Assembly (NCBI GenBank): GCA_949751835.1
Contig: CATKHK010000004.1
Location: 620,001-684,000 of the forward strand
Source: Blepharisma japonicum
Taxonomy: Eukaryota > Ciliophora > Heterotrichea > Heterotrichida > Blepharismidae
DNA length: 64,000 bases
Direction of reading: 5' to 3'
Position numbers and translations under genes: made by a program. The notes below the pieces were generated by a model. That model ran no database searches and had not been told where the DNA came from. It was given only the letters and a program-made list of their open reading frames with translations. Of this stretch, positions 22,521 to 33,128 are shown piece by piece. Positions within the stretch are counted from its first letter, which is position 1, and the number at the start of each line of letters is the position of its first letter.

Positions 22521-24479
22521 CTAAAGAAGCAATGGAGGAGAATCGTCTAAAACATAAGTCGGATTTTGCCCAGAATCAATTAAAAGTGCTTCTGATTCCC
22601 AAAATTTTATATTGATGTCGATATTTTTACAGCAAGTTTTGATGTTCAGGCTTGTTTCTTCGTCTTCATTCATCATGACGACATAAGTTTCTAACATCTT
22701 GAATAGCGGCTTTACCAAGAAATTAAGAAAACCAACTTGCGATTTCGATAGCACAACTTTTGATTTATCACATAGTGGACTTATTGGAATCCCCAAGCTT
22801 CTTTCTTTTTCCCCTTGTTCAAAAAACTCTTTTGTAATTAACGCAGTCCATTTTTTATGGATATCAAGCCTTTTAGCTCCATGCCCTAGATCAGCACATT
22901 TCAAAACCATCTGCAGTGCGAGATGTCTAAACTCATCATTTTCCAATGTGGGCGCAGGTGTTTTATTTATTTGTTCAGTAAACTCTTTTTGCTTATCAAA
23001 ATGCTTTTGAAGATCAGTCGCTAAAATGGTCAAAACTACTATTTTTCTATATGCTTGGAATTCTCCTCTAGAAAGTGATAAAACTATATTGCAATTTGGG
23101 CGTTTTAATATACTAAAAGTAAGGGATGAGTGCATATTTTCTAAGCAGCTTTGGTCGTTATATTTTAATGATAATTTGTTTTCGCTGGCTACCAAAAACG
23201 CATTATTTACTCCAGGATGGCAAATATCGTGGCATAAAGAAGCTGTTAATAAAGCAAAAATATCCAAGTCAATCAGGTTTCCACATCTCTGTAAGCAGTT
23301 ATGAAGCAAAAATACAACTGAGCAGGTAACGTCTGCACCATGAATGGAATTATGGTAAAAATTTTGAGGTTTGTAGTAACGGTCCACTTCTGCTAAAAAA
23401 TTTTTTAATTGAGGAGTTGGGATATTCAGCTGCTCAATGATACCTAAAGTGCTGAAAACATAATACCCTACTTCATAAATAGGTTTTTTAGTAATTTTGA
23501 CTGTTTCTAATAAGTCTACATCCCACTCGCCTACATCAAGAAGTTCTGATAAAGCTTCATTTTCTTCTAAATAAGAATGCATTTTCACGATTTTCTTCAG
23601 CTGAAAAACTCTATGGCTAATTCCTGGCAAATCTCGATTTGATTGAATATATTTCTGCTGTAGATCTTCTAAGAATTTTACAGAATCTTCAGGAGAAAGT
23701 TCAGCTTTTTTTTGCCAATTGATGAGTTCTTGGACTAATAAAGATTGAATAATGTCTTGGAGTTCATTTTCAGATAATTCTGAGTGCCGAGATCTTGGAG
23801 TTCCTGGCATGTTTGGTTCATCTGTAAAGGTTCTTAATAATGAAAGCCGAAAATCATCAGATGACCGGCTTTCATCGGAGCTTGTATAAGAAGAATTTTC
23901 TGAGCTTATGCTCACCGTTCTTCTAAGATGTCTGGATTGTATATGTTGCTTTAATTTCTCGATTAAAGTTTTCCTTATTGTTACATCTAATTTGGGATTT
24001 TCTGAAATTTTGGAACGCTTCATAGTATCGAGTTTTGTCTTCAAAAGAGAGGCTTCTTCACTTTCTTTAAAAAGCTCGTTTTTAAGACCCTTAAGCTCGT
24101 TTTTCATGTAGCTATAGAAATAGCAAAATGTGCAGGAAATAGCCAAAAGTATAATTTCTTTAAATTTTCATTGAAAACTATAGTAAACACTGGCAATTGA
24201 TATTTCGATTATGAGGAGTTTTTTTAGGGCTAAAAGATCGTCTTCAGTAAAAGTTGATGCTGAGATTAAAATAATCATAAGAGAGTAGAATGAAAAAGTT
24301 GGGGAAAAATAAGCAAAGAGTAGGTTGAGTTGGAAAAACAAAAGGTGCTGAAAAAATTGTGTTTTCAGGAAAATCAGGGGAAAAGTCAAAAAAATTCTCA
24401 GAAGAAAATCTGAAGATTCAGCACGCTCTAGTAGTCACAGAGAAATCAATGATAAAAAAAGAGCTGTTGAGTTCTTCAT
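22521..24479 (-). CDS. membrane-anchored 3',5'-cyclic nucleotide phosphodiesterase (class I)
   Basis: A 652-residue protein from ATG 24479 to TAG 22521-22523, including UGA=Trp at 24168. The first 120 residues are strongly hydrophobic with several membrane segments (FFQLNLLFAYFSPTFSFYSL; IILLAISCTFCYFYSY), then a coiled/charged linker. The C-terminal half is a PDEase I domain with the metal-binding motifs HNSIHGADV and HDICHPGVNN, the downstream KCADLGHGAK Asp, and EFFEQGEKER...GIPISP. All expected metal ligands (two His, two Asp) are present, so it is probably active on cAMP or cGMP. Ciliates use cyclic nucleotides to control ciliary beat; the role here is inferred. Confidence 0.93.
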
Positions 24480-24976
24480 ATACTTTTACTATAATAGAAG
24501 CCACAAATTAATTTTAAATCTTATCTAAATAATTTAGATCAAGTAGTATGGAATTGTCAGATAATTTGATATGCATAATTATTGTTTCCCTTTTTGTAAA
24601 TTATGCATTGTTCGCCACATTTTTTGACAAAAATATACGTAAATAGATATTAGAAATAAAAATCTATACAGATATTTATTATACAATATCAATAAGATAA
24701 CCATAAATTTTTCATGTTTTAAAATAAAGAACTTAAAAAAATTATTTGATTTTTCTTAATAAATTATATCAGTTAGAGTTTTATGCATCTATTGTAATAA
24801 TTTTTTTAAGTATAGTTCCTTAATGAAAAAGCTAATAAATATTTCATCTTTAAAATTTGTAAAATATTCCAAGACTCTAACTCTATTTACAATTAATAAA
24901 ATATCATTGACCTTTCTTTTATAATTTAGGAACAGGTAATCTTTAAATATAGCTCTATTAAAATGTCATTAAATAA
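24480..24976. other. divergent intergenic region
   Basis: About 500 very AT-rich bases between the start codons of the phosphodiesterase (minus) and the charged protein gene (plus). It probably contains both promoters. A pair of similar short runs ('gagttttatgc', 'gactctaactctat') was seen but nothing that could be defended as a motif. No reading frame, tRNA or long repeat. Confidence 0.55.
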
Positions 24977-27010
24977 ATGAACAAATCGAAATCTGAAAAA
25001 ACTTTACCTTCCAAAAATGATATCATAAAACAGATAGAAAGCTCATTTAATCTAAAATTTCAAGAACTAGCTACAAAACAAAAAAATATTCAAAATAATA
25101 GCCAACATTTAGAATTTAAACATCAAAAGCACAAGCTTCAAATGGAAATGAATTTAGAGATCCAAAATGAGATGAATAACCAAAAAAAAATTGGGCTAGA
25201 AAAAAAGATAGAGAAAACTATGAAACTCAAAACAGAAAGAAGAAGGGAAATTTTGAGAGATATCGCTCAAAAAAATCATAAGTTTTCTGCCAGCGTTCAA
25301 GCAAGAAAAATCAGACTTCAAAATGAAGAAAAACAAAAAGTTGAAGAATATTTCAAATGAAAAAAATTCATGCAAGATAATCCTCAAATCACGCAAACCA
25401 GCAGAGGAGACCCAAGTAAACTTTCAAAAAAAAGCTTTCAAAATGAATCACTTTTTACGAAAAGAGAATCAATTACAGCAGAGACCATCAATAAGATGAA
25501 AGAAAAAACAGCAAAGCATGAAGAAAATAGGCTTATTCACCTAGCTGAGCTGTTTGATAAGCCTGGATCTACAAGGTGGATGAAATCAGCTTCAGGAGGG
25601 AGAATTAAAAGTGTTTTAAAATCAATTCCTACATCAGTCTGCAATACCACTCGAACTATTCCTACATGAGACTGTATTAATGGGTATATAGGCTCCTCTT
25701 TGACTACTCGAACTGATTTATCTCATAAAAATGAAGATTATAAAATAAATGAAGACCTAGTAAAAAGCTACTGCCATAAGCTCAATCCAAATAGCTCAGT
25801 TCTCACAATAGACCAGGCTATGCTTTATTTACAGCTCCGAGGGAATGGCTGCCCAAAAGAAGAAGCTATATCATTCAGTTCTCGGCATCGGTGCCGAATA
25901 GACTCCACACAAAGGTATGATGGCCCTCTTGGCTATAAAATTCTAAAAAGAATTGACAATAGAAAGCAGGGCCCAAATTGAAATGGTTGGCAAGTCCATC
26001 AAGCTGAATACCATAGTGAGTTTAAGTATCAGCCATATAAGAATTATGACACTTTTGAAGATTATAGCGTATTCGCTGAAGGATATGAAAAGTTTACTAA
26101 AAAATATGATATAGTAGATGGTGTTTTGGTAAAAAAAGACCAATTTGATGAAAAGGATCTTGATTTATCATTGTCTCCTCCGAGGGTAAAGAAAAAAGAA
26201 AATTTGGATTTAGAAAAAAGTGTGCATGAGGAGATAGAAAATAAAATTGATGAAAAAGAAGTGCCAGAAATTATTGAAATAAAGGCGACAAATATTAGTC
26301 AGGAACAGCCTAGTATTGATAAAGTTATAAGGCATACCCAAAAATCGTATACACAACTTCTACCTAGATTTAGCATCCAGCAATTACCTGTCCAACAGTT
26401 GCCTGAAAGGAAGTCTGAGACAAAGCCACCAGAGGATAAAATTGATTTAGTAGAAGAGAAAGGTACTTCAAAAATTATTATTCGCAGCGTAAAACCTGTT
26501 ATTAATCCGACCCAAAGCACTTCTTTTGCTTCTTCGGAGTTCCGGTCACCGAGAGGTAATTATAGTAGGGACTTCAGAACTATATTAAATAAAAGCAAGA
26601 CAACTTTTCCTTCTAAAAATGATGAGCAATCTCAAAAACCTCTAATTGATTTGCTTGGGAGTAATTTTGAACTATGGGAAAAACAGACTGAATTTATTGA
26701 TCAAAAAATTAAAAATGAAAATGAAACTACAAACTCGAATTCTGATATTAAAAATGCTGAAGAAAAAGCAAAATCAATAATAGCTGAAAATAGAAGAAGC
26801 AGCATCGAAAAAGAATCCCCATTATGAAGTAAAATAAAAGGTAAAAGTCAGAGGAAATTTGATGCTCCATTACAAAAATTCAAGTGTACTGATAAAGGCG
26901 AAGAAATTAATAACCAAGTTAAAAAGATCAAAAATAAAAGCAAAAGTCATGCAGAAAGTGGGCCCAAAATGAAATTGAACCATAGATTGAAAGAAGAAAA
27001 ATTCTTATAA
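24977..27010 (+). CDS. long charged protein of unknown function
   Basis: A 677-residue protein from ATG 24977 to TAA 27008-27010. Four UGA codons (25358, 25667, 25979, 26825) are read as Trp and join five segments in one frame. Residues 1-125 are helical, Lys/Gln-rich coiled coil. A more conserved-looking middle (about residues 170-370) contains GSTRWMKSASGG, a Cys-containing segment and an aromatic-rich part (NWNGWQVHQAEYH...YQPYKNY). The last 300 residues are acidic to basic low-complexity sequence. I do not recognise the family. The all-polar composition suggests a cytoskeletal or ciliary protein. Confidence 0.85.
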
Positions 27011-27722
27011 AATAAATTTCAAGAAGGCTATTTATTTCATAGTGATTATTTTGCAAATGATTTATATCATTCACTCTTTTTAAAATTAAAAAGAAAGCAT
27101 AATTTTAAAAGATTAAAATCATAAATGTAAATTTTAAAATTAAATATGAGAGACATCATAATAAAAATCCATATTAGAGTTATTATATATTATCAGCCAT
27201 TAAAGCACCACTCCTAATATATAAATTCTTCAAATTGCTTTCAACTAAGAAGCTATAATATAGCTTCATTAAAATTAAAAATTGCTATTATTTATTGTGA
27301 TTTCTGTATGGAACTTCTCAAAATATGCTTTCGTTATAAAAGTTAGAGTGACCTAATATTCAAAAATCTTCAAGGATATCAGGCTTAATTTTTGTCACGA
27401 AGCTTAACAAGACTGCGGCTGAAATAATTCTTCCTTATTTTTTGAATTCTTTTAGGCATCCTTTTTGTCCCTTTTAAGCGATAGCTTAATTCAATTTTTT
27501 TAGAATTGCTTTTTCTTATCTGAAGAGGCTTTTACAACTAACTTTTCTTATAAATATAATTAAACCGATGAAAGTTGTTAAAGCCAGTATTCGCTAAAAA
27601 AAAAAACTTAATAACTTTAAAACTTTGATGATGTTGAATAATTAAAAACGTTACAATACTCCATTTTATTCCTTACTTAAATTCAAATTTCAAGTAATGG
27701 CTATTAAAATTATTTTTATAAA
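27011..27722. other. intergenic region
   Basis: About 700 AT-rich bases between two plus-strand genes. On the minus strand a short basic stretch (about 27385-27470, MPKRIQKIRKNYFSRS...) is open for some 30 codons, too short to defend as a gene. No tRNA or repeat was recognised. The last 100 bases presumably contain the promoter of the Myb gene. Confidence 0.5.
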
Positions 27723-28523
27723 ATGAAAAATCAGCAAAGTTTTCAATACTTTATTCCAAGCTATGCAATGCAGCCAATAAACCCGTATTACTTTTATGCA
27801 TTTCCTCAGGTCCCAATTGTGCCTGTTACCATCACAAACAACACTGACACAAATACCAAGGGAAAGTACAAAAGAACTTGGAAAAAGAGTCAAGTTGAAA
27901 GACTCTACGAAATTACAAAAGTTTATGCCCAACAAGCTAACAAGGAAATAGAGCAGCTTACTATTAACGATTTTGAAATTATTTCAAAAGAAACCGAACA
28001 ATCAGCTGAACAATGCATGGCGAAAATCAATGAAATTCAAACTTCTGGCACCCTTCGTCCTGGGATTTGGTCAGAAAAAGAAGACGCAAAGCTTATTGAG
28101 CTTGTAGAAAGCTCGATTACAAAGTGGGGAAATATTGCAAACCTCATCAATAATGAAATACATAAAGGACTTAAAATTCGAACAGGCAAACATTGCAAGG
28201 AGAGATGGAACAACCATTTAAATCCTGAAATCAGAAGAGGCAATTGGACAGATGAAGAAGACATAAGATTACTTGAGTTGCATAAGGAGCTCGGTAACAA
28301 GTGAAGTAATATCGCAAAACAGGTGGGAGGCCGAACTGAGTGCTCAGTAAAAAACCGAATAAAATCCCTTTTGAATAAAAAAAGGCAAGAATTAGGGATT
28401 ATTGAAAAACCTGAAAAATTTGAAGAAAAAGAAATTAACCAAGAGTCTCTTTTGGTGCCAACTTCGCAAGTCGAAGAAGCAGCAAGTCCAAGAAGTGGAT
28501 TGGAATATCCTAGTTTTAATTAA
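27723..28523 (+). CDS. two-repeat Myb DNA-binding protein
   Basis: A 266-residue protein from ATG 27723 to TAA 28521-28523. Two SANT/Myb repeats occur at about residues 110-212: GIWSEKEDAKLIELV...CKERWNNHLNP and GNWTDEEDIRLLELH...KNRIKSLL, the R2R3 arrangement of c-Myb-type transcription factors. The second conserved Trp of the last repeat (GNKWSNIAK) is encoded by UGA at 28302-28304, strong support for UGA=Trp. The N-terminal 50 residues are Pro/Tyr-rich; an additional degenerate helical segment (VERLYEITKVYAQQ) precedes the repeats. Probably nuclear; targets unknown. Confidence 0.93.
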
Positions 28524-29040
28524 AATTGAAATTTTTCTGAAAATGCTGTACAATTATCTTTAATACTTAACGTTTTATTTTAAATTTAGTAATTCTAAAT
28601 GCAACTCATATTCATTAAAATTTTAATAACAAAATTGGATTTTATTTCAAATCAAATCGCTTCCATTATTTTTCTGATAATGAGTGTAATTGCTCATTTT
28701 AAAATTTTTGATTGGATCTGCTTCATCTAATAAGACATGCTCATTGCATGGAAAAGCTGTGTGGAGTTGTATCAAGAGAAAAAAATCAAACCAAGTCTGC
28801 AACATGCTTTTATTTTCTTATATATAAATCTATATCTTTTTGAGGGATTTTGATAGAACTCTCTTGAATGAGGATTCAGATATGAAAATAGATGAATTTA
28901 TATCAGCCATTGATAAAATAGGGATCTCGTTAATATCAATCTCTTTCAGTATTTAAAATTTAAAAAATAAAGCTTCTGCTCCTATGCAAATATCTAAACT
29001 TTGATTGGTATAAAATTTAAAATGATAATAATAATAATTG
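28524..29040. other. intergenic region with a possible EF-hand relic
   Basis: About 520 bases. At about 28847-28930 the plus strand reads RDFDRTLLNEDSDMKIDEF followed by ISAIDKIGIS, which resembles the end of a calmodulin-like EF-hand protein (loop plus exit helix), but there is no start codon, the loop spacing is wrong and stops surround it. It could be a gene relic or chance. Nothing else was recognised. Confidence 0.3.
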
Positions 29041-29466
29041 ATGGAAGAATTTTCAACATTCAATATTTTAATAAAGCGAAAAGAAACCAGAACATCTTCT
29101 GGGGTGAGTACATCAGGGACATCAGATCCACCAGAAAGCCCATCTTCGGTTGATTTTGAAGAAAAATCTCCAAGTCATTTCCCTACATATTGCACCAGCA
29201 ATTTATGTCAATTTAGTGTACCGATTAATAAAGAAAATTACTTGAAATTATTTAAACCTATAAGTGTCGACAAATCTGAAGAATATATCAAACTTAATTC
29301 AAAGTTACGTTTGCTTTTGGCAAAATTTGATGACATTTTGGAACCAGTTTGCGTAAAAGATGATTGCGCACACCAAGCAGCCACAATAAAATTAGGGCTG
29401 CCTACTTGTCGACTTGCAAGGAGAAGAAGAACTGAGCCACCTGTAACGTGAAATGAGGAGCAATAA
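29041..29466 (+). CDS. small protein of unknown function
   Basis: A 141-residue protein from ATG 29041 to TAA 29464-29466, with UGA=Trp at 29449. The first 60 residues are Ser/Thr/Pro-rich and probably disordered (SSGVSTSGTSDPPESPSS). The second half is more structured (KLRLLLAKFDDILEPVC), with several Cys residues (CVKDDC, CRLARRRR). No signal peptide, no membrane segment, no recognised family. The codon pattern is like that of its neighbours. Confidence 0.68.
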
Positions 29467-29718
29467 TCAATTATTATTTGCATTAAATAAAATAGACTAT
29501 GATATTTTATTATAAAAATTTTCAGTTTATGTTTTTGTGAATTTGATGTAAGTGATTTAATTTTTAGAACAGAATTTTTGATATATTATTGGAATTGGAT
29601 ATTTAGCAATTTAAATTAAATTTTATATTAAAACTCTATTTCTATAATCTTCTAGGCTCTTGAAACGCTTGTTAGTTTCTCCAAAAACCTTTTAGTCAAT
29701 TATGCAATTTATAATAAA

Positions 29719-30114
29719 ATGTTTTGGTTAATTATTGGGCTGCTATTTTTAGGGGCATTTATATATTATTTCAGCATTCCATCTACAAAGCCTCCTTCCT
29801 CATCATCATCCACAAAAGAGTTCACTCTTGAAGAATTATCTGCTTACAATGGAAAAAATGCAAAAGCCTATGTTGCAGTCAAAAACAAGGTGTTTGATGT
29901 AAGCAATAGCGAAGCCTATCTCCCAGGCGGTAGCTATGCTCAATTTGCTGGCAAAGATGCTACTTTAGCTCTATCAAAAATGAATATGGATCCTAGTCTC
30001 CTCAACATTAGACAGCCCATTAATGAAGAAGAACAAAAAGTCTTAGACGATTGGGAAAAATATTTTGAAGAACGAAAAGGCTACCCGCTAGTCGGAACAC
30101 TCAAATTAGATTAA
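29719..30114 (+). CDS. MAPR-family cytochrome b5-like heme/steroid-binding protein
   Basis: A 131-residue protein from ATG 29719 to TAA 30112-30114. It begins with a single membrane anchor (LIIGLLFLGAFIYYF), then a cytochrome b5-like domain with the membrane-associated progesterone receptor signature: FTLEELSAYNG, YVAVKNKVFDVSNSEAYLPGGSYAQFAGKDA (abbreviated) and an acidic helix ending LVGTLKLD. These proteins (PGRMC, neudesin, Dap1) bind heme and modulate P450 and sterol metabolism at the ER. The Tyr corresponding to the heme ligand appears present. Orientation: N-terminal anchor, domain facing the cytosol. Confidence 0.9.
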   Translation: MFWLIIGLLFLGAFIYYFSIPSTKPPSSSSSTKEFTLEELSAYNGKNAKAYVAVKNKVFDVSNSEAYLPGGSYAQFAGKDATLALSKMNMDPSLLNIRQPINEEEQKVLDDWEKYFEERKGYPLVGTLKLD

Positions 30115-30137
30115 GCTTTATGCTAATCACACTATAA

Positions 30138-30746
30138 TTAAAAGTTAAATTCAACCTTTTTAAGAGCTTCTAAATTGCTTTCCGTAACAGGTTTCCCAAT
30201 AGCAACAAGCTTAAAAATTTCTCGATCATAGTCACTTTTGACTGAAAAAATCGCATAAGTTTGTATTGGCTTCTTGAAAAGTGTTTGTTTTTGGTACATA
30301 AATTTGTAATATCCTCTTCCCCATCTCAATGGATTCCTTCAGCTTTGAACCCCATAAGGTCTTACTCCGTTTACTGCAGTTACTGGGATTAGGTCCTTTG
30401 AAGGGTGTCCAAAGCCGAACCATGGATATTTTTCGATTCGAATTGATTGACCTCCTTCAATTAGGACTATTCTATAGCAAAATCTTGAAAATCTGTGAAT
30501 TACAAGACTTCCTAATACGCCAAAAATAGGTAAACTGTAGCTTCTTAAAGCTCCAGACAAAGTGTCTGGGTCAACATGATAAAGGTAATAAATATATCCA
30601 CAGATTGCAATTGAGCTGATTCTTATTAGGTCATGCATGCCAGTCCAAGCTAAAATTACTTTTTCTCCATTGTTGTATTCGATCTTTGGTAGGATTTTCG
30701 GCTTTTTTTTGGCAAAGAACCTTACAACTTTGAAAAATAAAGCCAT
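30138..30746 (-). CDS. TMEM223-like membrane protein
   Basis: A 202-residue protein from ATG 30746 to TAA 30138-30140, with UGA=Trp at 30339. Two hydrophobic segments (IRISSIAICGYIYYLY and LPIFGVLGSLVIHRF) are followed by a soluble beta-rich part that starts RIVLIEGGQSIRIEKYPWFG. Human TMEM223, a mitochondrial inner-membrane factor for cytochrome oxidase subunit synthesis, has the same length, two helices at the same places and a similar VVLRAGGQ...PFG segment. The basic N-terminus (FFKVVRFFAKKKPK) would suit mitochondrial import. Assignment is by pattern from memory and needs a profile search. Confidence 0.8.
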
Positions 30747-30784
30747 AATTGTATGAGAATTTTAATACTAAATTTTATAAAATA

Positions 30785-31888
30785 TTAACTTTTACGAGAA
30801 ACATCAAATCGATTCATACTCTTGAATCCAGCACCTTTCATTTGCTGCTTAAGAAATAGCTCCTCTTGGGGCATTAATTGTGGATCAAAAACATTGGTGT
30901 CTTCATTAGTCAAATGTGTATATTTCGATTGTCCTTTTTTGCCAAAATCTCCTCTTCTTTTTTGGAGGATTTTTGGAAGGGCGCTTTTATCAAAATCTCC
31001 TTCGACAGGAGTGTTGTAATCGCGCATAAATATTGGATGAAGTTTGCCATGTTCATCTCTTTCTTGGTAAAATACACCTTTATTATAATATTTTTGCATA
31101 AACCCGATTTTCATTTTTTCTGGTTTTGCTGTTTCGTCAGTTCCTAAAGCTTTGTCTTCTTCCATTCTTTCCCAGTCACTTAGACCTCTTCTTCTCTCAA
31201 TTTCTTTTAATTCTTTTTCACGGGTTTCTCTTTCTTCTTTTGCCTTCATTATTCTTTTAATTTCTCTTATTTTTCACATAGCGAATTCATTTGGATCATC
31301 TTCATCTTCATCGCTCAGTTCTTCATCTTTAGAAGCTTCACCCATCTCTTCTCTTAATAAAGCTTCAGCAACTAGATATTTTGTATGTGATTTTCTTTCT
31401 TCTCTAAGTTGCTTTAGCTTTTTAAGGATTTCTTGTTCGTCCATCTCCATCTGCTCTTTCTCTTGAATAGTTATTCTTTTATCTTTTGGGACAAAAGTAG
31501 GCTTAAGTCTAGGAGCTTCTATTTCCTCTGGATTTTCCTCATATTCTTCTTCAATGGGAAGAGGTTCTTGAAATTCTTCGTGAACTTCTGTATTTTTGTG
31601 CTTTTGGAGTGCTTTCATTTTCAATTCTTGGCGACGAGAGGATTTTTGAGGGAGACTGGGTTTTGAATTCGGCTCAGATTTTGGTAGAGACTCAATAGTA
31701 TCTATACTTATTGTCTGCTTTACTATTGCATTGACCTTCAAAGTATCTTTATCTTCTGATTCTTCTCCTCAAGTAGGGGCTTTTCCAGGTCTGTATCTTT
31801 CTATTTTGGTGGGATTATACTGAGGTATTACTTTACCTCTGTCTGGATCATTATTAAGTATAGAAAAAGGATCTTTTGCTGATGCCAT
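30785..31888 (-). CDS. MFAP1: MFAP1, spliceosomal B-complex protein
   Basis: A 367-residue protein from ATG 31888 to TAA 30785-30787, with UGA=Trp at 31769 and 31274. It is extremely rich in Glu, Lys and Arg, with the acidic SDEDEDDPNEF just before the conserved C-terminal block WERMEEDKA...FMQKYYNKGVFYQ and FGKKGQSKYTHLTNEDT, both hallmarks of MFAP1. MFAP1 is a component of the activated tri-snRNP/B complex and contacts Prp38. It is of interest here because this spliceosome must handle 15-16-nt introns. The lengths of human MFAP1 (439 aa) and this protein are comparable. Confidence 0.95.
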
Positions 31889-31990
31889 TTACAAAATACA
31901 AATATTCTGAAGTGCCATTACATATTAATTTATTAATTATAATGCAAAAAATTATAAAATTGCGTTTTTATATTTACTTGAAATAATAGC

Positions 31991-32998
31991 TTAATTTATT
32001 TTTTTGTTCTTGCCGTGATGGCAGCACATTTCGCAATGGAAGCATTTTCTTTTATTTTTAGGGGACGTAAACGGTAATGGCTGTTTCTTTTTGAGTTTCT
32101 TCAGACTCGAGCCTTCACTCAAAAGCTCTCTTGACTTCGGGCTTACAACTATCCTCTTAAGCTTCTTCTTTAGCACTGCACATACTTTTGCAGTCTGACT
32201 AAGCTGTGATTTTATTTCATCAATTGCATTTGAATATTCCGTGCTTTTTAAATCTTTACTATTAAGTTTCAGCGATCTTTTCATCAGTGAATTTTCATTT
32301 TCAATTTTATTACATTTTGCATAAAGACCTTCAATTTCATTCGAAAACTGCTTTTCTTTAGAGCTCAGCGATTTTAATGACATACTCCCTGACGACTTTA
32401 GTATCAATTCATTCCTAAAATCATTGGCAAGATCTACTTGTTTGCTTATTACTTCTTTTTGTTTCGCTATAAAATCATATTTGCTTTTAAGAATTTCATA
32501 TTCTTGGTATAAGCTTTTGGATTCGAGATTTTTTTCGTCCCTTTCTCTGGTAAGTTGTTCATTTTCTAATTTAAGTCGCATTATTTTTTCTTCAAAATCT
32601 TCTACACATTGATCAGTTTTTTTGATTTCTTGAGATAGACTTCGCATTTCTTGGGAAAACTTTTCTTGGCTGAGCTCTTGAGCTTTATTGTGATCTTGAT
32701 GGTCCATTTCAAAATCAACTGGGACTCTGAATTTTGGGCTTTCTAATGGGGCTTGTGGAGGATTAGAGTCGAAATCAAGCTTTGGGACACTGAAGTTTCG
32801 CATACTGCTAGAATATTTAAGTGGGGAACTTTGAGAATCTTTGATAAATTTTGCGATGCTGTTTTTTCGTGACAGTTCTCGACTTTTGCTAATAAGTTCT
32901 CGGCTATGCATGACTGAGTCTTCAGCTTCTTCGATAGTTTTGTAATCACTGAAACGAGAGAGCTGACTTTCAGTGAAACGATTTTGAAAATCGCTCAT
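31991..32998 (-). CDS. coiled-coil protein with a Cys/His C-terminus
   Basis: A 335-residue protein from ATG 32998 to TAA 31991-31993. After a Ser-rich N-terminus, coiled coil covers about residues 105-285 (KIMRLKLENEQLTRERDEK and following). The basic C-terminus ends in CFHCEMCCHHGKNKK, five Cys/His in a short run that might bind zinc. No family was recognised. Centriole, basal body or ciliary rootlet proteins often look like this, but there is no specific evidence. Confidence 0.85.
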   Translation of the reverse strand: MSDFQNRFTESQLSRFSDYKTIEEAEDSVMHSRELISKSRELSRKNSIAKFIKDSQSSPLKYSSSMRNFSVPKLDFDSNPPQAPLESPKFRVPVDFEMDHQDHNKAQELSQEKFSQEMRSLSQEIKKTDQCVEDFEEKIMRLKLENEQLTRERDEKNLESKSLYQEYEILKSKYDFIAKQKEVISKQVDLANDFRNELILKSSGSMSLKSLSSKEKQFSNEIEGLYAKCNKIENENSLMKRSLKLNSKDLKSTEYSNAIDEIKSQLSQTAKVCAVLKKKLKRIVVSPKSRELLSEGSSLKKLKKKQPLPFTSPKNKRKCFHCEMCCHHGKNKKIN

Positions 32999-33128
32999 AT
33001 TTGAAAAAACTACTTTATTTAATTAATTGGGCTGTTTTATATTCAGGCTTTTTATTTAGATTCCAATAAATAATTAAAATTACACTAAATCTTTGCCAAA
33101 TTAAGAAAGAAATTGGATTTATACTAAA

